Source: Marinobacter pelagius
GTDB taxonomy: Bacteria; Pseudomonadota; Gammaproteobacteria; Pseudomonadales; Oleiphilaceae
DNA: 64,000 nucleotides
Direction: 5' to 3'
Assembly: GCF_003315345.1 (NCBI RefSeq)
Contig: NZ_QNRO01000010.1
Span: 62,001 to 126,000 of the forward strand
The notes under the pieces were generated by a model. The model was not told the origin of the DNA, made no database searches, and saw only the letters and a program-made list of their open reading frames with translations. Shown here one piece after another: positions 10,981-23,513 of the stretch. The translations under genes were made by a program, and so were the position numbers. The first letter of the stretch is position 1. Each line of letters opens with the position of its first letter.

Positions 10981-13900
10981 ATGATGACAGGTTTGTATCA
11001 CCCCGATGAATTCAGGGACAACTGTGGATTCGGTCTGATTGCCCACATGAAGGGCGAGGCCTCCCACAAGTTGCTGCAAACTGCCATCGAGTCGCTGACC
11101 TGCATGACCCACCGAGGTGGTATCGCTGCAGACGGAAAGACCGGCGATGGTTGTGGCCTCCTGATCCAGAGCCCCGATGCATTTCTGAAGAAAGCGGCGA
11201 AGGCGGCTTTCGGCAAGGAGCCGGGAGACCTGTTTGCTGTGGGTCAGGTTTTCCTGAACCCGGATGAAAACAAGGCCGCGGCGGGTCGCGCGGCGCTTGA
11301 GAAGCGCCTGACAGAGCAGGGCCTGGAAGTGATGGGCTGGCGGGAAGTGCCCGTTGATGACAGCTGCCTTGGCCCCATGGCGCTGGATTGCCTGCCCCGA
11401 ATCGAGCAGGTTTTCGTGGTTCCGGCGGGAAAGGCCGAGAAAGAGTTCGCAATCAGCCTGTTTATCGGCCGACGCCACGCCGAGAGCGATATGGCTGATG
11501 ATCCAGAGTTCTATATCTGCAGTCTTTCGCATCGTACCCTGGCCTACAAGGGCCTGATGATGCCGGCGGATCTGGCGAACTTCTACAAGGATCTGGGCGA
11601 CCCGGACCTGCAGACGGCCATTTGTGTGTTCCACCAGCGCTTTTCTACCAATACCATGCCCAGGTGGCCGCTGGCGCAGCCCTTCCGCTATCTGGCCCAC
11701 AACGGTGAAATCAACACCATCGACGGCAACCGGAACTGGGCGATTGCCCGGGCGGCCAAGTTCAGCTCGCCGGAACTGCCGGATCTGCAGACTCTGCAGC
11801 CGCTGGTTAACCTGACCGGCTCCGACTCTTCCAGCATGGACAACATGCTGGAAGTGCTGCTGGCCGGTGGCGTCGATCTGTTCCGTGCCGTGCGCATGAT
11901 GATTCCGCCCGCCTGGCAGAATGTCGACACCATGGATTCCGAGTTGCGGGCGTTCTATGAGTACAACTCCATGCACATGGAGCCCTGGGACGGTCCTGCG
12001 GGCCTGGTTATGTCCGACGGCCGTTATGCTGTGTGCATGCTCGACCGCAACGGCCTTCGCCCGGCGCGTTGGGTCATTACCAAGGACGATTTCATTACCC
12101 TGGCTTCCGAGATCGGCACCTACGGCTATGAGCCGGATGATGTGGTTGCCAAGGGTCGGGTCGGTCCTGGCCAGATGCTGGCGATCGATACCGAGTCCGG
12201 TGAGGTGTTGCATACCAGGGACATCGACCAGCGCCTGAAAACCGCCCAGCCGTACAAACGTTGGTTGCGTGAAAATGCGCTTCGTGTCGAGACCACGCTC
12301 AACCAGGACACCCCGGAATTCAAGCTGATGGATTCCGACGAGCTCCTGGTGCACCAGAAGATGTTCAACGTCTCCTTCGAGGAGCGCGACCAGGTACTCC
12401 GGCCGCTGGCAGAGAATGGCCAGGAAGCGGTCGGCTCCATGGGGGACGACACTCCCATGGCCGTGCTTTCCAGCAAGGTGCGCCATGTGGCGGATTATTT
12501 CCGCCAGAAGTTTGCCCAGGTGACCAACCCGCCGATTGACCCGCTGCGTGAATCCATTGTCATGTCTCTCGAGACCTGTCTCGGGGCCGAGCGTAACGTC
12601 TTTGAGGAAACTGCGGAGCATGCGGACCGGATCATCCTGACCACGCCGGTGCTGTCTCCGGCCAAGTTCCTCCGCATCAGCAACAACGACCGCCCCGGAT
12701 TCGAGGTGGCGCGGATTCCCATGAGCTACCGGCCGGAACTCGGCCTGGAACAGGCGATTCGTGATGTCTGTGATCGCGCGGAGCAGGCGGTACGTGACGG
12801 CAAGATCCTGCTGATCCTGACCGACAAGGATCTGAAAGAAGGCGAGTTGCCGGTGAATGCCCTGATGGCCACTGGTGCGGTCCATCATCACCTGGTCCGC
12901 AAGGGTCTGCGTTGTGATTCCAATATCATCGTTGAAACCGGCTGGGCGCGGGATCCCCATCATTTCGCCGTGCTGTTCGGCTTCGGTGCCACCGCCGTTT
13001 ATCCGTACCTGTCCTACCAGGTGCTGAACGATCTGATTCGCACCGGCGAAGTGGTGATCGATCCGATCGATGCCAAGAATAACTACCGCAAGGGCATCAA
13101 TAAGGGCCTGCTGAAGATCCTGTCCAAGATGGGGATCTCCACCATTACGTCCTATCGTGGCGCCCAGTTGTTCGAAGCTATTGGTCTGGCAGACGACGTC
13201 GTGGATCTTTGCTTCAGAGGCGTCCCCAGTCGTATCCAGGGTGCAGGCTTCATCGATTTCCAGGAAGACCAGGAGAAGCTGGCATCCGTTGCCTGGAAGG
13301 CCCGCAAGCCGGTTTCCCAGGGCGGCCTGCTCAAGTATGTTCACGGCCAGGAATACCACGCCTTCAATCCGGACGTGGTCGGCAAGCTACAGGAAGCGGT
13401 AACCAGCGGTGATTACGGTCATTACAAGGAGTATGCCGGCCTGGTTAACGAGCGTCCGGTGGCAACCCTCCGGGACCTGCTTGGCTTCCGTCAGGATCTC
13501 AAGCCGATTGATATTTCCGAAGTCGAGCCGGTGGAGAATATCTTCACGCGTTTCGATTCCGCAGCGATGTCCCTGGGGGCTCTGTCTCCGGAGGCGCACG
13601 AAGCCCTGGCAGTAGCCATGAACACCCTGGGCGGTCGCTCCAACTCCGGTGAGGGCGGTGAAGATCCGGCCCGTTACGGCACCGAGAAGCGTTCCAAGAT
13701 CAAGCAGGTGGCGTCTGGCCGCTTTGGTGTAACCGCCGAGTACCTGCGTAGCGCCGATGTCATGCAGATCAAGGTGGCCCAGGGCGCCAAGCCCGGTGAG
13801 GGCGGCCAGCTACCGGGCGGCAAGGTCAACGACCTGATTGCCCGCCTGCGGTACTCCGTGCCGGGCGTCACCCTGATTTCGCCGCCGCCGCACCACGATA

Positions 13901-15429
13901 TCTACTCCATCGAGGATCTGGCACAGCTGATCTTTGACCTCAAGCAGGTCAATCCGAAGGCGCTGGTTTCGGTGAAGCTGGTGTCCGAGCCGGGTGTTGG
14001 CACCATCGCGGCCGGTGTGGCCAAAGCCTACGCCGACCTGATTACAGTCTCCGGTTACGACGGTGGTACCGCGGCCAGCCCGCTGACGTCCATCCGTTAT
14101 GCCGGCTCCCCCTGGGAGCTGGGCCTGACCGAAACCCAGCAGGCCCTGCGCGCCAACGACCTGCGCGGCAAGATCCGCCTGCAGACTGACGGCGGTATCA
14201 AGACCGGCCTGGACGTGGTCAAAGGCGCCATCCTCGGTGCCGAGAGCTTCGGCTTCGGTACCACGCCGATGGTGGCGCTGGGCTGTAAGTACCTGCGGAT
14301 CTGTCACCTGAACAACTGTGCCACCGGTGTCGCCACCCAGAACGATCACCTGCGCGAAGAGCACTTCAAGGGCACGGTGGAAATGGCGATGAACTTCTTC
14401 CGCTTTGTGGCGGAAGAGACCCGGGAATGGATGGCCAAACTGGGCGTTCGCAGCCTGGAAGAACTGGTGGGCCGCGTGGACCTGCTGGAGCGTCTGCCGG
14501 GTGATACCGAGCGCCAGAAGAAGCTGGACCTGACCCGTCTGCTGGAGAACGACAGCATTCCGGCGGACAAGCCCCAGACCTGCCAGGTGGAGCGGAACGA
14601 GCCGTTCGACCGGGGCACTCTGGCTGAGCAGATGGTCAAGGACACGGCGACTGCCATCGAGAACAAGTCCGGTGGCGCTTGGTCCTATAAGGTCACCAAC
14701 TGTGACCGCTCCATCGGTGCCCGCCTGTCCGGCGAGATCGCCGAGCGGCATGGCAACCAGGGCATGGTGGATGCTCCGATCACCCTGGATCTTACCGGTA
14801 CCGCAGGCCAGAGTTTCGGGGTCTGGAACGTGGGTGGCCTGAACCTGATCCTCGAGGGTGATGCCAACGATTACGTGGGCAAGGGCATGACCGGTGGCAA
14901 GCTGGTCATCAAGCCGCCCCGTAACAGCGGTTTCAAGAGCCAGGAAACCTCCATCATGGGCAACACCTGTCTGTACGGTGCCACCGGTGGCAAACTGTTT
15001 GCAGCGGGTACCGCCGGTGAGCGTTTCGCGGTCCGTAACTCCGGTGCCCACGCGGTGGTCGAAGGTGCCGGTGATCACTGCTGTGAATACATGACGGGCG
15101 GTCTGGTGACTGTGCTGGGTAACACCGGGCATAACTTCGGTGCCGGCATGACCGGTGGTTTTGCCTACGTACTGGACCAGCACAATGCCTTCGTGGACAA
15201 GTACAACCACGAACTGGTAGAGATCCAGCGTATTTCCAGCGAGGACATGGAGTCCTACCGCAACCACCTGCGTGGTGTTATCCGTGAGCACATCGCGGAG
15301 ACCGGCAGCGAGTGGGCGGAGCACATTCTTGAGAATTTCGACGACTACATCGGCCGTTTCTGGCTGGTCAAGCCCAAGGCTGCCAACCTGCGCAGCCTGC
15401 TGGCCAGTACCCGGGCACGCCCGGAGTAA
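10981..15429 (+). CDS. gltB: Glutamate synthase (NADPH) large subunit
   Basis: Alpha subunit of NADPH-GOGAT: hydrolyses glutamine and transfers ammonia to 2-oxoglutarate, giving two glutamates. The 1482-residue protein has an N-terminal class II glutaminase domain whose nucleophile would be Cys15 in DNCGFGLIA after propeptide removal. A central linker domain follows, then an FMN/2-oxoglutarate synthase domain (roughly 820-1190, with [13 protein letters not shown]) holding the 3Fe-4S cysteines in [12 protein letters not shown], and a C-terminal GXGXG beta-helix (about 1230-1430). A second ATG at 10984 is possible. gltD follows 75 bases later. Confidence 0.97.
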   Translation: MMTGLYHPDEFRDNCGFGLIAHMKGEASHKLLQTAIESLTCMTHRGGIAADGKTGDGCGLLIQSPDAFLKKAAKAAFGKEPGDLFAVGQVFLNPDENKAAAGRAALEKRLTEQGLEVMGWREVPVDDSCLGPMALDCLPRIEQVFVVPAGKAEKEFAISLFIGRRHAESDMADDPEFYICSLSHRTLAYKGLMMPADLANFYKDLGDPDLQTAICVFHQRFSTNTMPRWPLAQPFRYLAHNGEINTIDGNRNWAIARAAKFSSPELPDLQTLQPLVNLTGSDSSSMDNMLEVLLAGGVDLFRAVRMMIPPAWQNVDTMDSELRAFYEYNSMHMEPWDGPAGLVMSDGRYAVCMLDRNGLRPARWVITKDDFITLASEIGTYGYEPDDVVAKGRVGPGQMLAIDTESGEVLHTRDIDQRLKTAQPYKRWLRENALRVETTLNQDTPEFKLMDSDELLVHQKMFNVSFEERDQVLRPLAENGQEAVGSMGDDTPMAVLSSKVRHVADYFRQKFAQVTNPPIDPLRESIVMSLETCLGAERNVFEETAEHADRIILTTPVLSPAKFLRISNNDRPGFEVARIPMSYRPELGLEQAIRDVCDRAEQAVRDGKILLILTDKDLKEGELPVNALMATGAVHHHLVRKGLRCDSNIIVETGWARDPHHFAVLFGFGATAVYPYLSYQVLNDLIRTGEVVIDPIDAKNNYRKGINKGLLKILSKMGISTITSYRGAQLFEAIGLADDVVDLCFRGVPSRIQGAGFIDFQEDQEKLASVAWKARKPVSQGGLLKYVHGQEYHAFNPDVVGKLQEAVTSGDYGHYKEYAGLVNERPVATLRDLLGFRQDLKPIDISEVEPVENIFTRFDSAAMSLGALSPEAHEALAVAMNTLGGRSNSGEGGEDPARYGTEKRSKIKQVASGRFGVTAEYLRSADVMQIKVAQGAKPGEGGQLPGGKVNDLIARLRYSVPGVTLISPPPHHDIYSIEDLAQLIFDLKQVNPKALVSVKLVSEPGVGTIAAGVAKAYADLITVSGYDGGTAASPLTSIRYAGSPWELGLTETQQALRANDLRGKIRLQTDGGIKTGLDVVKGAILGAESFGFGTTPMVALGCKYLRICHLNNCATGVATQNDHLREEHFKGTVEMAMNFFRFVAEETREWMAKLGVRSLEELVGRVDLLERLPGDTERQKKLDLTRLLENDSIPADKPQTCQVERNEPFDRGTLAEQMVKDTATAIENKSGGAWSYKVTNCDRSIGARLSGEIAERHGNQGMVDAPITLDLTGTAGQSFGVWNVGGLNLILEGDANDYVGKGMTGGKLVIKPPRNSGFKSQETSIMGNTCLYGATGGKLFAAGTAGERFAVRNSGAHAVVEGAGDHCCEYMTGGLVTVLGNTGHNFGAGMTGGFAYVLDQHNAFVDKYNHELVEIQRISSEDMESYRNHLRGVIREHIAETGSEWAEHILENFDDYIGRFWLVKPKAANLRSLLASTRARPE

Positions 15430-15489
15430 CCGCCCGGTTCGAAGAGGTTTGGGGGTGTGCGGCGGGTCCGACACCCCGGTCGAAATTGA

Positions 15490-16926
<1,437 letters not shown>

Positions 16927-16951
16927 GACATCAGCCCGGGTCCTAGCCCCA

Positions 16952-16981
16952 GGGGTCTGAAGAAAACCTTCTTCTGACCCC
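16952..16981. repeat. 30-bp palindromic element, copy 1 (gaagaa subtype)
   Basis: Begins ggggtctgaagaa and ends ttcttctgacccc, with one arm mismatch at the seventh base. First of three copies between gltD and hemE. Confidence 0.9.
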
Positions 16982-17017
16982 GAGTTAGCGCCAAATCCCG
17001 AAGCCAGAGTCCAAGTC

Positions 17018-17047
17018 GGGGTCAGATGAAAGCTTTCATCTGACCCC
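17018..17047. repeat. 30-bp palindromic element, copy 2 (gatgaa subtype)
   Basis: Arm ggggtcagatgaaag is followed directly by its exact reverse complement. It lies 36 bases after copy 1 and is followed by the shared flank ttcacgcc. Confidence 0.95.
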
Positions 17048-17079
17048 TTTTTCACGCCGACTCCCGAATTCCCGAACCC

Positions 17080-17109
17080 GGGGTCAGAAGAAAGCTTTCT
17101 TCAGACCCC
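17080..17109. repeat. 30-bp palindromic element, copy 3 (gaagaa subtype)
   Basis: Arm ggggtcagaagaaag is followed by its reverse complement with one mismatch (ttcagacccc). It lies 32 bases after copy 2 and 78 bases before hemE. Confidence 0.93.
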
Positions 17110-17187
17110 TTGTCCACGCCTTCCCAATTCCCCCAAACCGCGTATCATTGCACCCCAGAAAATTTAATACCCAGGCCAGGAGTTCCC

Positions 17188-18252
17188 ATGACCGAGCTGA
17201 AAAATGACCGTTTCCTGCGTGCCCTGATGCGCCAGCCCGTAGACCGTACCCCGGTGTGGATGATGCGCCAGGCCGGCCGCTATCTGCCGGAGTACCGCGC
17301 CACCCGGGCCAAGGCCGGTGATTTCCTGAGTCTGTGCAAGAACACCGAGCTGGCCTGTGAGGTCACTCTGCAACCCCTCGAGCGCTTCCCGCTGGACGCT
17401 GCCATCCTGTTCTCCGACATCCTGACCATTCCGGATGCGCTCGGGCTCGGTCTGTATTTCGAGACCGGTGAAGGGCCCAAGTTCAAGCACACGATCCGTT
17501 CGGCGGCGGATGTCGATGCGCTGCCCGCAATAAACGCAGAGGTGGACCTGGACTACGTCATGAACGCCGTGTCCACGATTCGCTCCGCCCTTGGCGGGCG
17601 GGTACCGTTGATCGGGTTCTCCGGAAGCCCCTGGACCCTGGCGACCTACATGATCGAGGGTGGCTCGTCGAAGGATTTCCGCGAGGCCAAGAAGCTCATG
17701 TATGGCCAGCCGGAGGTGATGCATCGCCTGCTGGATCATTTGGCGAACGCCGTGATCGACTACCTCAACGGTCAGATCAAGGCCGGTGCCCAGGCGGTAC
17801 AGATCTTCGACACCTGGGGCGGCGTGCTGAGCAGCTGGGCCTACGAGGAATTCTCCCTCCGCTACATGAAGAAGATTGTCGACGGCCTGATCCGCGAGAG
17901 TGATGGTCGGCGGGTGCCGGTGATCCTGTTCACCAAGAACGGTGGTCAATGGCTGGAAACCATTGCCGATTCAGGATGTGACGCAGTGGGTCTGGACTGG
18001 ACCACCGATATCGGCAATGCCCGTGCCCGGATTGGCGACCGCGTCGCCCTGCAGGGCAATATGGATCCGGCCATGCTGTATGCCCCGAAAGAGCGCATCC
18101 GTCAGGAAGTGGCGGACATCCTGCGCCGCTTTGGTTCCGGGACCGGCCATATCTTCAACCTGGGCCATGGCATCACCCCGGATGTGGATCCGGAGCATGC
18201 CGGTGCCTTTATCGAGGCGGTGGTCGAGTTGAGTCCGGAATACCACCGGTAA
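17188..18252 (+). CDS. hemE: Uroporphyrinogen decarboxylase
   Basis: Decarboxylates the four acetate groups of uroporphyrinogen III to give coproporphyrinogen III in heme synthesis. From ATG 17188 the protein is 354 residues and begins [13 protein letters not shown], the usual start. It carries the invariant [11 protein letters not shown] motif near the N-terminus and [17 protein letters not shown] near the middle. An open frame continues upstream to 17110 through the palindromic repeats and is not coding. A caggag ribosome-binding site precedes the ATG. Confidence 0.96.
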   Translation: MTELKNDRFLRALMRQPVDRTPVWMMRQAGRYLPEYRATRAKAGDFLSLCKNTELACEVTLQPLERFPLDAAILFSDILTIPDALGLGLYFETGEGPKFKHTIRSAADVDALPAINAEVDLDYVMNAVSTIRSALGGRVPLIGFSGSPWTLATYMIEGGSSKDFREAKKLMYGQPEVMHRLLDHLANAVIDYLNGQIKAGAQAVQIFDTWGGVLSSWAYEEFSLRYMKKIVDGLIRESDGRRVPVILFTKNGGQWLETIADSGCDAVGLDWTTDIGNARARIGDRVALQGNMDPAMLYAPKERIRQEVADILRRFGSGTGHIFNLGHGITPDVDPEHAGAFIEAVVELSPEYHR

Positions 18253-18275
18253 GAGCCTGCCTGGTCATAGAAAAA

Positions 18276-18305
18276 GGGGTCAGATGAAAGCTTTCATCTG
18301 ACCCC
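18276..18305. repeat. 30-bp palindromic element, copy 4 (gatgaa subtype)
   Basis: A perfect palindrome 23 bases after the hemE stop, between hemE and the PilZ gene. No partner copy is visible nearby. Confidence 0.95.
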
Positions 18306-18415
18306 GTGTTCACCCCGTCAAGCCAAGCTGCATTTCCCCATTTCACTCCGATTACTGGCCGGTTTATCCTGTCCGGACTATGGTCATATAAAAAACCGAC
18401 AACAGGAGTAACCGC

Positions 18416-18787
18416 TTGTCCGCACACGTCCAAGACAAACGCCGATTCCAGCGCATCGAATTCGACGCCCCCTGTGAGCTGCACTGGCAGGACAACTTCT
18501 GGCGCACCGAGGTTCTGGATATTTCCATGAGGGGAGTGCTGGTGAAGCGGCCGGAAGGCTGGTCAGCGCCGCTCCGGCAGCCCTGTGAGGTGGTGATACA
18601 CCTGGACGATCATTCGGCGGCGATCGTCATGGCGGTGGAGTTGAAGCATGTGGACGAGGAGCGCCTGGGGTTCAGTTGCCAGTACATTGATCTGGAGAGC
18701 GCCACCCATCTCAAGCGGCTGGTGGAGCTGAATCTCGGGGATCCGGCGCTGCTGCAGCGGGAATTTGCCCGGTTGGTCGAGAGATAA
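18416..18787 (+). CDS. PilZ domain protein, putative c-di-GMP receptor
   Basis: Single-domain PilZ protein of 123 residues. The two c-di-GMP-binding elements are visible: RRFQR (RxxxR, residues 9-13) and DISMRG ([D/N]xSxxG, about 40-45). It would act in the cytoplasm as a c-di-GMP-responsive adaptor; the target is unknown. The start is a TTG at 18416 behind an aggagt ribosome-binding site; no in-frame ATG lies before the RxxxR motif. It stands alone between hemE and radA, flanked on both sides by palindromic repeats. The pilus genes elsewhere in the window make a motility role plausible, but this is inference. Confidence 0.85.
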   Translation: MSAHVQDKRRFQRIEFDAPCELHWQDNFWRTEVLDISMRGVLVKRPEGWSAPLRQPCEVVIHLDDHSAAIVMAVELKHVDEERLGFSCQYIDLESATHLKRLVELNLGDPALLQREFARLVER

Positions 18788-18791
18788 AAAC

Positions 18792-18821
18792 GGGGTCAGA
18801 TGAAAGCTTTCATCAGACCCC
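18792..18821. repeat. 30-bp palindromic element, copy 5 (gatgaa subtype)
   Basis: One mismatch (right arm ends tcagacccc). It starts 5 bases after the PilZ gene stop, where it may act as a terminator hairpin between convergent genes. Confidence 0.93.
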
Positions 18822-18853
18822 ATGGTCACACGCCAAAAACTCGGCCAAGCTCC

Positions 18854-18883
18854 GGGGTCAGATGAAAGCTTTCATCTGACCCC
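18854..18883. repeat. 30-bp palindromic element, copy 6 (gatgaa subtype)
   Basis: A perfect palindrome 32 bases after copy 5 and 10 bases from the radA stop. The ttcacgcc flank follows. Confidence 0.95.
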
Positions 18884-18893
18884 TCTTTCACGC

Positions 18894-20270
18894 CTAAAAC
18901 TCTTCCAGCGCCGCCAGTGCATCACTCAGCTTGGCTACCGGCACCACCTTCATCCCCTCAACCGGCTTGCGCGGCACGTTGGCCTTGGGCACCAGGGCAC
19001 GGGTAAACCCATGCTTGGCAGCCTCGTAAATCCGCTCCTGCCCGCTGGGCACCGGCCGAATCTCGCCAGATAGCCCGACCTCCCCGAAAATCACCAGATC
19101 CTGGGGCAGGGCGCGGTCGCGGAAGGAGGAGACAATGGCTGCCAGAAGCGCCAGATCGGCGCTGGTTTCGTTGACCTTCACGCCGCCCACCACATTGACG
19201 AAGACATCCTGATCCGACACGTGCATGCCGCCGTGCCGATGGAGCACAGCCAGCAACATGGCCAGCCGGTTCTGGTCCAGGCCGACGGCAACCCTTCGGG
19301 GATAACCGCCCTGGGCCATGTCCACCAGTGCCTGGATTTCCACCAGCATGGGCCGGGTGCCTTCCCAGACCACCATGACCACACTGCCGGGCGCGGCCTC
19401 CTCGCCCCGGTTCAGGAAGATGGCGCTGGGGTTCTTCACCTCTTTCAGGCCCTGTTCCAGCATGGCGAACACGCCCAGCTCGTTCACCGCGCCGAAGCGG
19501 TTCTTGATGCCGCGCAGGGTGCGATACCGGCTGTCGCTGGAGCCTTCGAGAAGGATCGAGCAGTCAATCATGTGCTCGAGAACCTTGGGGCCTGCCAGGC
19601 TGCCGTCCTTGGTGACGTGCCCGACCAGGAACAGGATGGTGCCGGTCTGCTTGGCAAAGCGGGTCAGAAACGCGGCGCTCTCCCGGACCTGTGACACCGA
19701 GCCCGGGGCTGACTCGATGTCGGCAACATGCATGACCTGGATACTGTCCACTACCAGGATTTTCGGCTTTTCCGCCTCGGCCACCTGCATGACCCGCTCG
19801 ACGCTGGTTTCCGACAGCATCTTCAGGTCCCTTGTGGGCAGGCCCAGGCGCTTGGCGCGCATGGCCACCTGTTGCAGGGACTCCTCGCCGGTGACATAGA
19901 GGGCGGGAACGCTCTCGGCCAGGTGACAGACCGCCTGCAGCAGCAAGGTACTCTTGCCCGCACCGGGGTGGCCACCCATGAGCACCGCCGAACCTTCCAC
20001 CAGACCGCCGCCAAGGACCCGGTCGAACTCCTGCATGCCCGAACTGGTCCGTGGCTGCTCGGCCAGGCTGACCTCATCCAGGCTCTGGACCTCCGACAGA
20101 CTGCCGGCAAAACCCTCGAACCGGGCGCCCCGGGCGCCCTTGGCATTGCTGCTCACGCCGCGCACTTCGCTGATGGTGTTCCACGCCTGACACGCGGTGC
20201 ACTGGCCCTGCCACTTGGAATAATCGGCGCCGCATTCCGTGCAAACAAAGGCGGTTTTTGCTTTGGCCAT
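18894..20270 (-). CDS. radA: DNA repair protein RadA (Sms)
   Basis: RecA-like ATPase that promotes branch migration in recombinational repair. The 458-residue protein has an N-terminal zinc finger (CTECGADYSKWQGQC, from residue 10), Walker A GGHPGAGKST (about 98-107), the family-specific KNRFG motif and a C-terminal Lon-protease-like domain (GEVGLSGEIRPV region). Its ATG overlaps the ettA stop (TAATG on the reverse strand), so ettA-radA is an operon. Confidence 0.96.
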   Translation of the reverse strand: MAKAKTAFVCTECGADYSKWQGQCTACQAWNTISEVRGVSSNAKGARGARFEGFAGSLSEVQSLDEVSLAEQPRTSSGMQEFDRVLGGGLVEGSAVLMGGHPGAGKSTLLLQAVCHLAESVPALYVTGEESLQQVAMRAKRLGLPTRDLKMLSETSVERVMQVAEAEKPKILVVDSIQVMHVADIESAPGSVSQVRESAAFLTRFAKQTGTILFLVGHVTKDGSLAGPKVLEHMIDCSILLEGSSDSRYRTLRGIKNRFGAVNELGVFAMLEQGLKEVKNPSAIFLNRGEEAAPGSVVMVVWEGTRPMLVEIQALVDMAQGGYPRRVAVGLDQNRLAMLLAVLHRHGGMHVSDQDVFVNVVGGVKVNETSADLALLAAIVSSFRDRALPQDLVIFGEVGLSGEIRPVPSGQERIYEAAKHGFTRALVPKANVPRKPVEGMKVVPVAKLSDALAALEEF

Positions 20271-21931
20271 TACGCCAGCTTCTTGTACTTCATCCGCTTG
20301 GGCTGCATCGCGGAATCGCCCTTGCGCTTCTTGAAGTCTTCGTCGTACTCGCTGAAGTTGCCTTCGAAGTAGACCACTTCACCATCATCCTCGAATGCCA
20401 GGATGTGCGTGGCCACCCGGTCCAGGAACCAGCGGTCGTGCGAGATCACCAGCGCCGAGCCCGGGAAGTTCAGCAGGGCCTCTTCCAGGGCGCGGAGGGT
20501 TTCCACGTCCAGGTCGTTGGTGGGCTCATCCAGCAGCAGCACGTTGCCGCCCTGTTTCAGCAGCTTGGCCAGGTGCAGGCGGTTGCGCTCGCCACCGGAC
20601 AGGTCGCCGACCCGCTTCTGCTGGTCGCTGCCCTTGAAGTTGAAGCGGCCCACGTAGGCGCGGGACGGGGTCTCGTAGTTGCCGACCTTGATAATGTCCT
20701 GGCCGTCGGAGAGCTCTTCCCAGACGGTCTTGCTGCCGTCCAGGTCACGCATCTGGTCGACGTAGGCGATGTCCACCGTCTCACCGAGGGTGATGTCGCC
20801 AGAATCGGGTTTGTCATAGCCCGCGATCAACTTGAACAGCGTGGACTTACCGGCACCGTTACCGCCGATAATGCCGACAATGGCGCCCGGCGGTACGCTG
20901 AAGGAGACGTCTTCGTACAACAGGCGGTCACCGAAGGACTTGCTGATGCCCTCCACCTCGATCACCTTGTTGCCCAGGCGTGGTCCGGGCGGAATATAAA
21001 GCTCGTTGGTCTCGTTGCGCTTCTGGAATTCCTGGGAGCTCATCTCCTCGAAGCGGGCCAGACGGGCCTTGCTCTTGGACTGGCGGCCCTTGGTATTACT
21101 GCGGACCCACTCCAGCTCCTGCTTGATGGCCTTCTGGTGGGACGCCTCCTGCTTGGCTTCCATCTCCAGCCGCTTCTCCTTGTTTTCCAGCCACTGGCTG
21201 TAGTTGCCCTCGAACGGAATGCCGTGGCCACGGTCCAGTTCCAGGATCCAGCCGGCGACGTTGTCCAGGAAGTAACGGTCGTGGGTAATGGCTACCACGG
21301 TGCCTTCGTAGTCGTGCAGGAAGCGCTCCAGCCAAGCCACGGATTCGGCGTCCAGGTGGTTGGTGGGCTCGTCCAGCAGCAACATGTCCGGGCCGGACAG
21401 CAGCAGGCGGCACAGGGCCACCCGGCGGCGCTCACCACCGGAGAGAACGCTCACTTTCTGATCCCAGGGCGGGAGACGCAACGCATCGGCGGCGACTTCC
21501 ATCTTGCGCTCGATGTCGTGGCCATCGGTGGCCTGGATGTAAGCTTCCAGTTCACCCTGCTTCTTGGCCAGGGCGTCAAAGTCGGCATCCGGCTCGGCAT
21601 AGGCAGCGTAAACCTGGTCCAGTTCCGCCAGGGCGTCGTGGACACCGGAAACTGCCTCATCGACGATTTCCTTGACCGTCTTGTCTTCGTCCAGCTCTGG
21701 CTCCTGGGGCAGGTAGCCGACGTTGATGCCAGGCTGGGGGCGGGCTTCCCCGATGTAATCCTGGTCCACGCCGGCCATAATACGCAGCAGGGTGGATTTA
21801 CCGGCACCGTTCAGGCCCAGTACGCCGATCTTGGCGCCCGGGAAGAAGCTCAGGGAAATGTCCTTGAGGATTTCACGCTTGGGCGGAACCACCTTGCCCA
21901 CGCGGTTCATGGTGTATACGTACTGGGCCAT
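20270..21931 (-). CDS. ettA: Energy-dependent translational throttle protein EttA (ABC-F)
   Basis: Soluble ABC-F ATPase that binds the ribosomal E site and gates the first elongation step according to ATP/ADP ratio. The 553-residue protein has two ABC domains with Walker A motifs GLNGAGKST and GGNGAGKST and signatures LSGGERRR and LSGGERNR. They are joined by a charged linker of the P-site tRNA-interaction type. The N-terminus MAQYVYTMNRVGKVVPPKR is characteristic of EttA. It is a single-copy core gene with no membrane segments, upstream of radA in the same transcript. Confidence 0.95.
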   Translation of the reverse strand: MAQYVYTMNRVGKVVPPKREILKDISLSFFPGAKIGVLGLNGAGKSTLLRIMAGVDQDYIGEARPQPGINVGYLPQEPELDEDKTVKEIVDEAVSGVHDALAELDQVYAAYAEPDADFDALAKKQGELEAYIQATDGHDIERKMEVAADALRLPPWDQKVSVLSGGERRRVALCRLLLSGPDMLLLDEPTNHLDAESVAWLERFLHDYEGTVVAITHDRYFLDNVAGWILELDRGHGIPFEGNYSQWLENKEKRLEMEAKQEASHQKAIKQELEWVRSNTKGRQSKSKARLARFEEMSSQEFQKRNETNELYIPPGPRLGNKVIEVEGISKSFGDRLLYEDVSFSVPPGAIVGIIGGNGAGKSTLFKLIAGYDKPDSGDITLGETVDIAYVDQMRDLDGSKTVWEELSDGQDIIKVGNYETPSRAYVGRFNFKGSDQQKRVGDLSGGERNRLHLAKLLKQGGNVLLLDEPTNDLDVETLRALEEALLNFPGSALVISHDRWFLDRVATHILAFEDDGEVVYFEGNFSEYDEDFKKRKGDSAMQPKRMKYKKLA

Positions 21932-22190
21932 AACTGGCTGTGTCCTCTGTTAAATTCGGAGGTAATAAAAAGCTACTTGCAGATTAGCCACGTAAGGTAG
22001 CGAAACAGGCTCGCTATGGCAATTGACGGAAAACCGAAGATTGCGATGTGACGGTATCTGCGGACGGTTTAAAGGATGATTTTTCACCCGTTTTCAAGAT
22101 AGAATAGCGACCCAATTTTTCCGGGCCACCGGCGTTTTGTCCTCGCGGGCAGGGCGCCGGGCCAGCAAAGCACACAGAGGCAGCACATCC

Positions 22191-23444
22191 ATGTTTAATC
22201 GTGATATGAAAATCGCCGGCTACGACGACGAACTCTGGACCGCGATGGAAGAGGAGCGCAAGCGTCAGGAAGCGCACATCGAGCTGATCGCATCCGAGAA
22301 CTATACCAGCCCGCGGGTGATGGAAGCCCAGGGCAGTGTGCTGACCAACAAATACGCTGAAGGCTATCCCGGCAAGCGCTACTACGGTGGCTGCGAATTT
22401 GTCGACAAGGCCGAAGTGCTGGCCATCGAACGTGCCAAGGAACTGTTTGGTGCCGCCTATGCCAACGTGCAGCCGCACTCCGGTTCCCAGGCCAACTCCG
22501 CGGTGTTCATGGCCCTGCTCAAGCCGGGCGATACCGTGCTGGGAATGAGCCTGGCCCACGGTGGTCACCTGACCCATGGTGCCAGCGTCAACTTCTCCGG
22601 CAAGATCTACAACGCCGTGCAGTATGGCATCAACAACGAAACCGGCCTGATCGACTACGACGAGGTCGAGCAGCTGGCTGTTGAGCACAAGCCGAAAATG
22701 ATCATTGCGGGCTTCTCAGCCTACTCCCAGGAGCTGGATTTTGCCCGCTTCCGCACCATCGCGGACAAGGTCGGTGCCTACCTGTTCGTGGACATGGCCC
22801 ACGTGGCCGGCCTGGTTGCCGCTGGCGTTTACCCGGACCCGGTGCCCCACGCCCACGTGGTGGCAACTACTACCCACAAGACCCTGCGCGGTCCCCGTGG
22901 CGGCCTGATCCTGGCCTGTGACGACGAAGACCTGCAGAAGAAGCTGAACTCTGCCGTGTTCCCGGGCGGCCAGGGCGGCCCGCTGATGCACGTGATTGCC
23001 GCCAAGGCCGTGTGCTTCAAGGAAGCCATGAGCGACGAGTTCAAGGCCTATCAGCAGCAGGTGGTCAAGAACGCCGCTGCCATGGCAGACGTGTTCATCG
23101 AGCGTGGCTATGACGTGGTTTCCGGCGGCACCAAAAACCACCTGTTCCTGGTCAGCCTGATCAAGCAGGACATCACCGGTAAGGATGCGGATGCGGCCCT
23201 GGGCCGTGCCCACATCACCGTCAACAAGAACGCGGTCCCGAACGATCCGCGTTCCCCGTTCGTCACTTCCGGTCTGCGGATCGGCACCCCGGCCGTGACC
23301 ACCCGTGGCTTCGGCGAGTCCGAGTGCCGTGACCTGGCTGGCTGGATGTGCGACATCCTCGACAACCTGGAAGACGAGTCCGTCAACGCCCGGGTGCGCG
23401 AGCAGGTCGAAGCCCTGTGCGCCCGCTTCCCGGTCTACGGCTAA
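22191..23444 (+). CDS. glyA: Serine hydroxymethyltransferase
   Basis: PLP enzyme interconverting serine and glycine with tetrahydrofolate, the main one-carbon source. From ATG 22191 the protein is 417 residues ([16 protein letters not shown]). It carries the [12 protein letters not shown] motif and the PLP-lysine motif [13 protein letters not shown] (Lys230). The open frame extends to 22137, but that leader has no conserved sequence. An agagg sequence precedes the start. A possible -10 (TAGAAT, 22100-22105) lies upstream with only a weak -35. I saw no glycine riboswitch. Confidence 0.97.
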   Translation: MFNRDMKIAGYDDELWTAMEEERKRQEAHIELIASENYTSPRVMEAQGSVLTNKYAEGYPGKRYYGGCEFVDKAEVLAIERAKELFGAAYANVQPHSGSQANSAVFMALLKPGDTVLGMSLAHGGHLTHGASVNFSGKIYNAVQYGINNETGLIDYDEVEQLAVEHKPKMIIAGFSAYSQELDFARFRTIADKVGAYLFVDMAHVAGLVAAGVYPDPVPHAHVVATTTHKTLRGPRGGLILACDDEDLQKKLNSAVFPGGQGGPLMHVIAAKAVCFKEAMSDEFKAYQQQVVKNAAAMADVFIERGYDVVSGGTKNHLFLVSLIKQDITGKDADAALGRAHITVNKNAVPNDPRSPFVTSGLRIGTPAVTTRGFGESECRDLAGWMCDILDNLEDESVNARVREQVEALCARFPVYG

Positions 23445-23513
23445 ACTTCAGGCAAGACCCCGCCGGACCGGTCAACTGATTGCCGGTCCGGCTCCTCTCC
23501 GGAGTTCCCGATT

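Noticed and set aside
10963..13359. 798-residue reverse open frame over gltB
   Set aside because: Antisense shadow of the glutaminase part of gltB, histidine- and glutamine-rich junk translation.
17110..17187. Longer hemE start at 17110
   Set aside because: The extra residues come from the repeat tail and the gap; family proteins start at MTELKN-type sequence with a ribosome-binding site at 17188.
20258..22000. 580-residue forward open frame over ettA
   Set aside because: Antisense to ettA, whose Walker motifs are unmistakable on the other strand.
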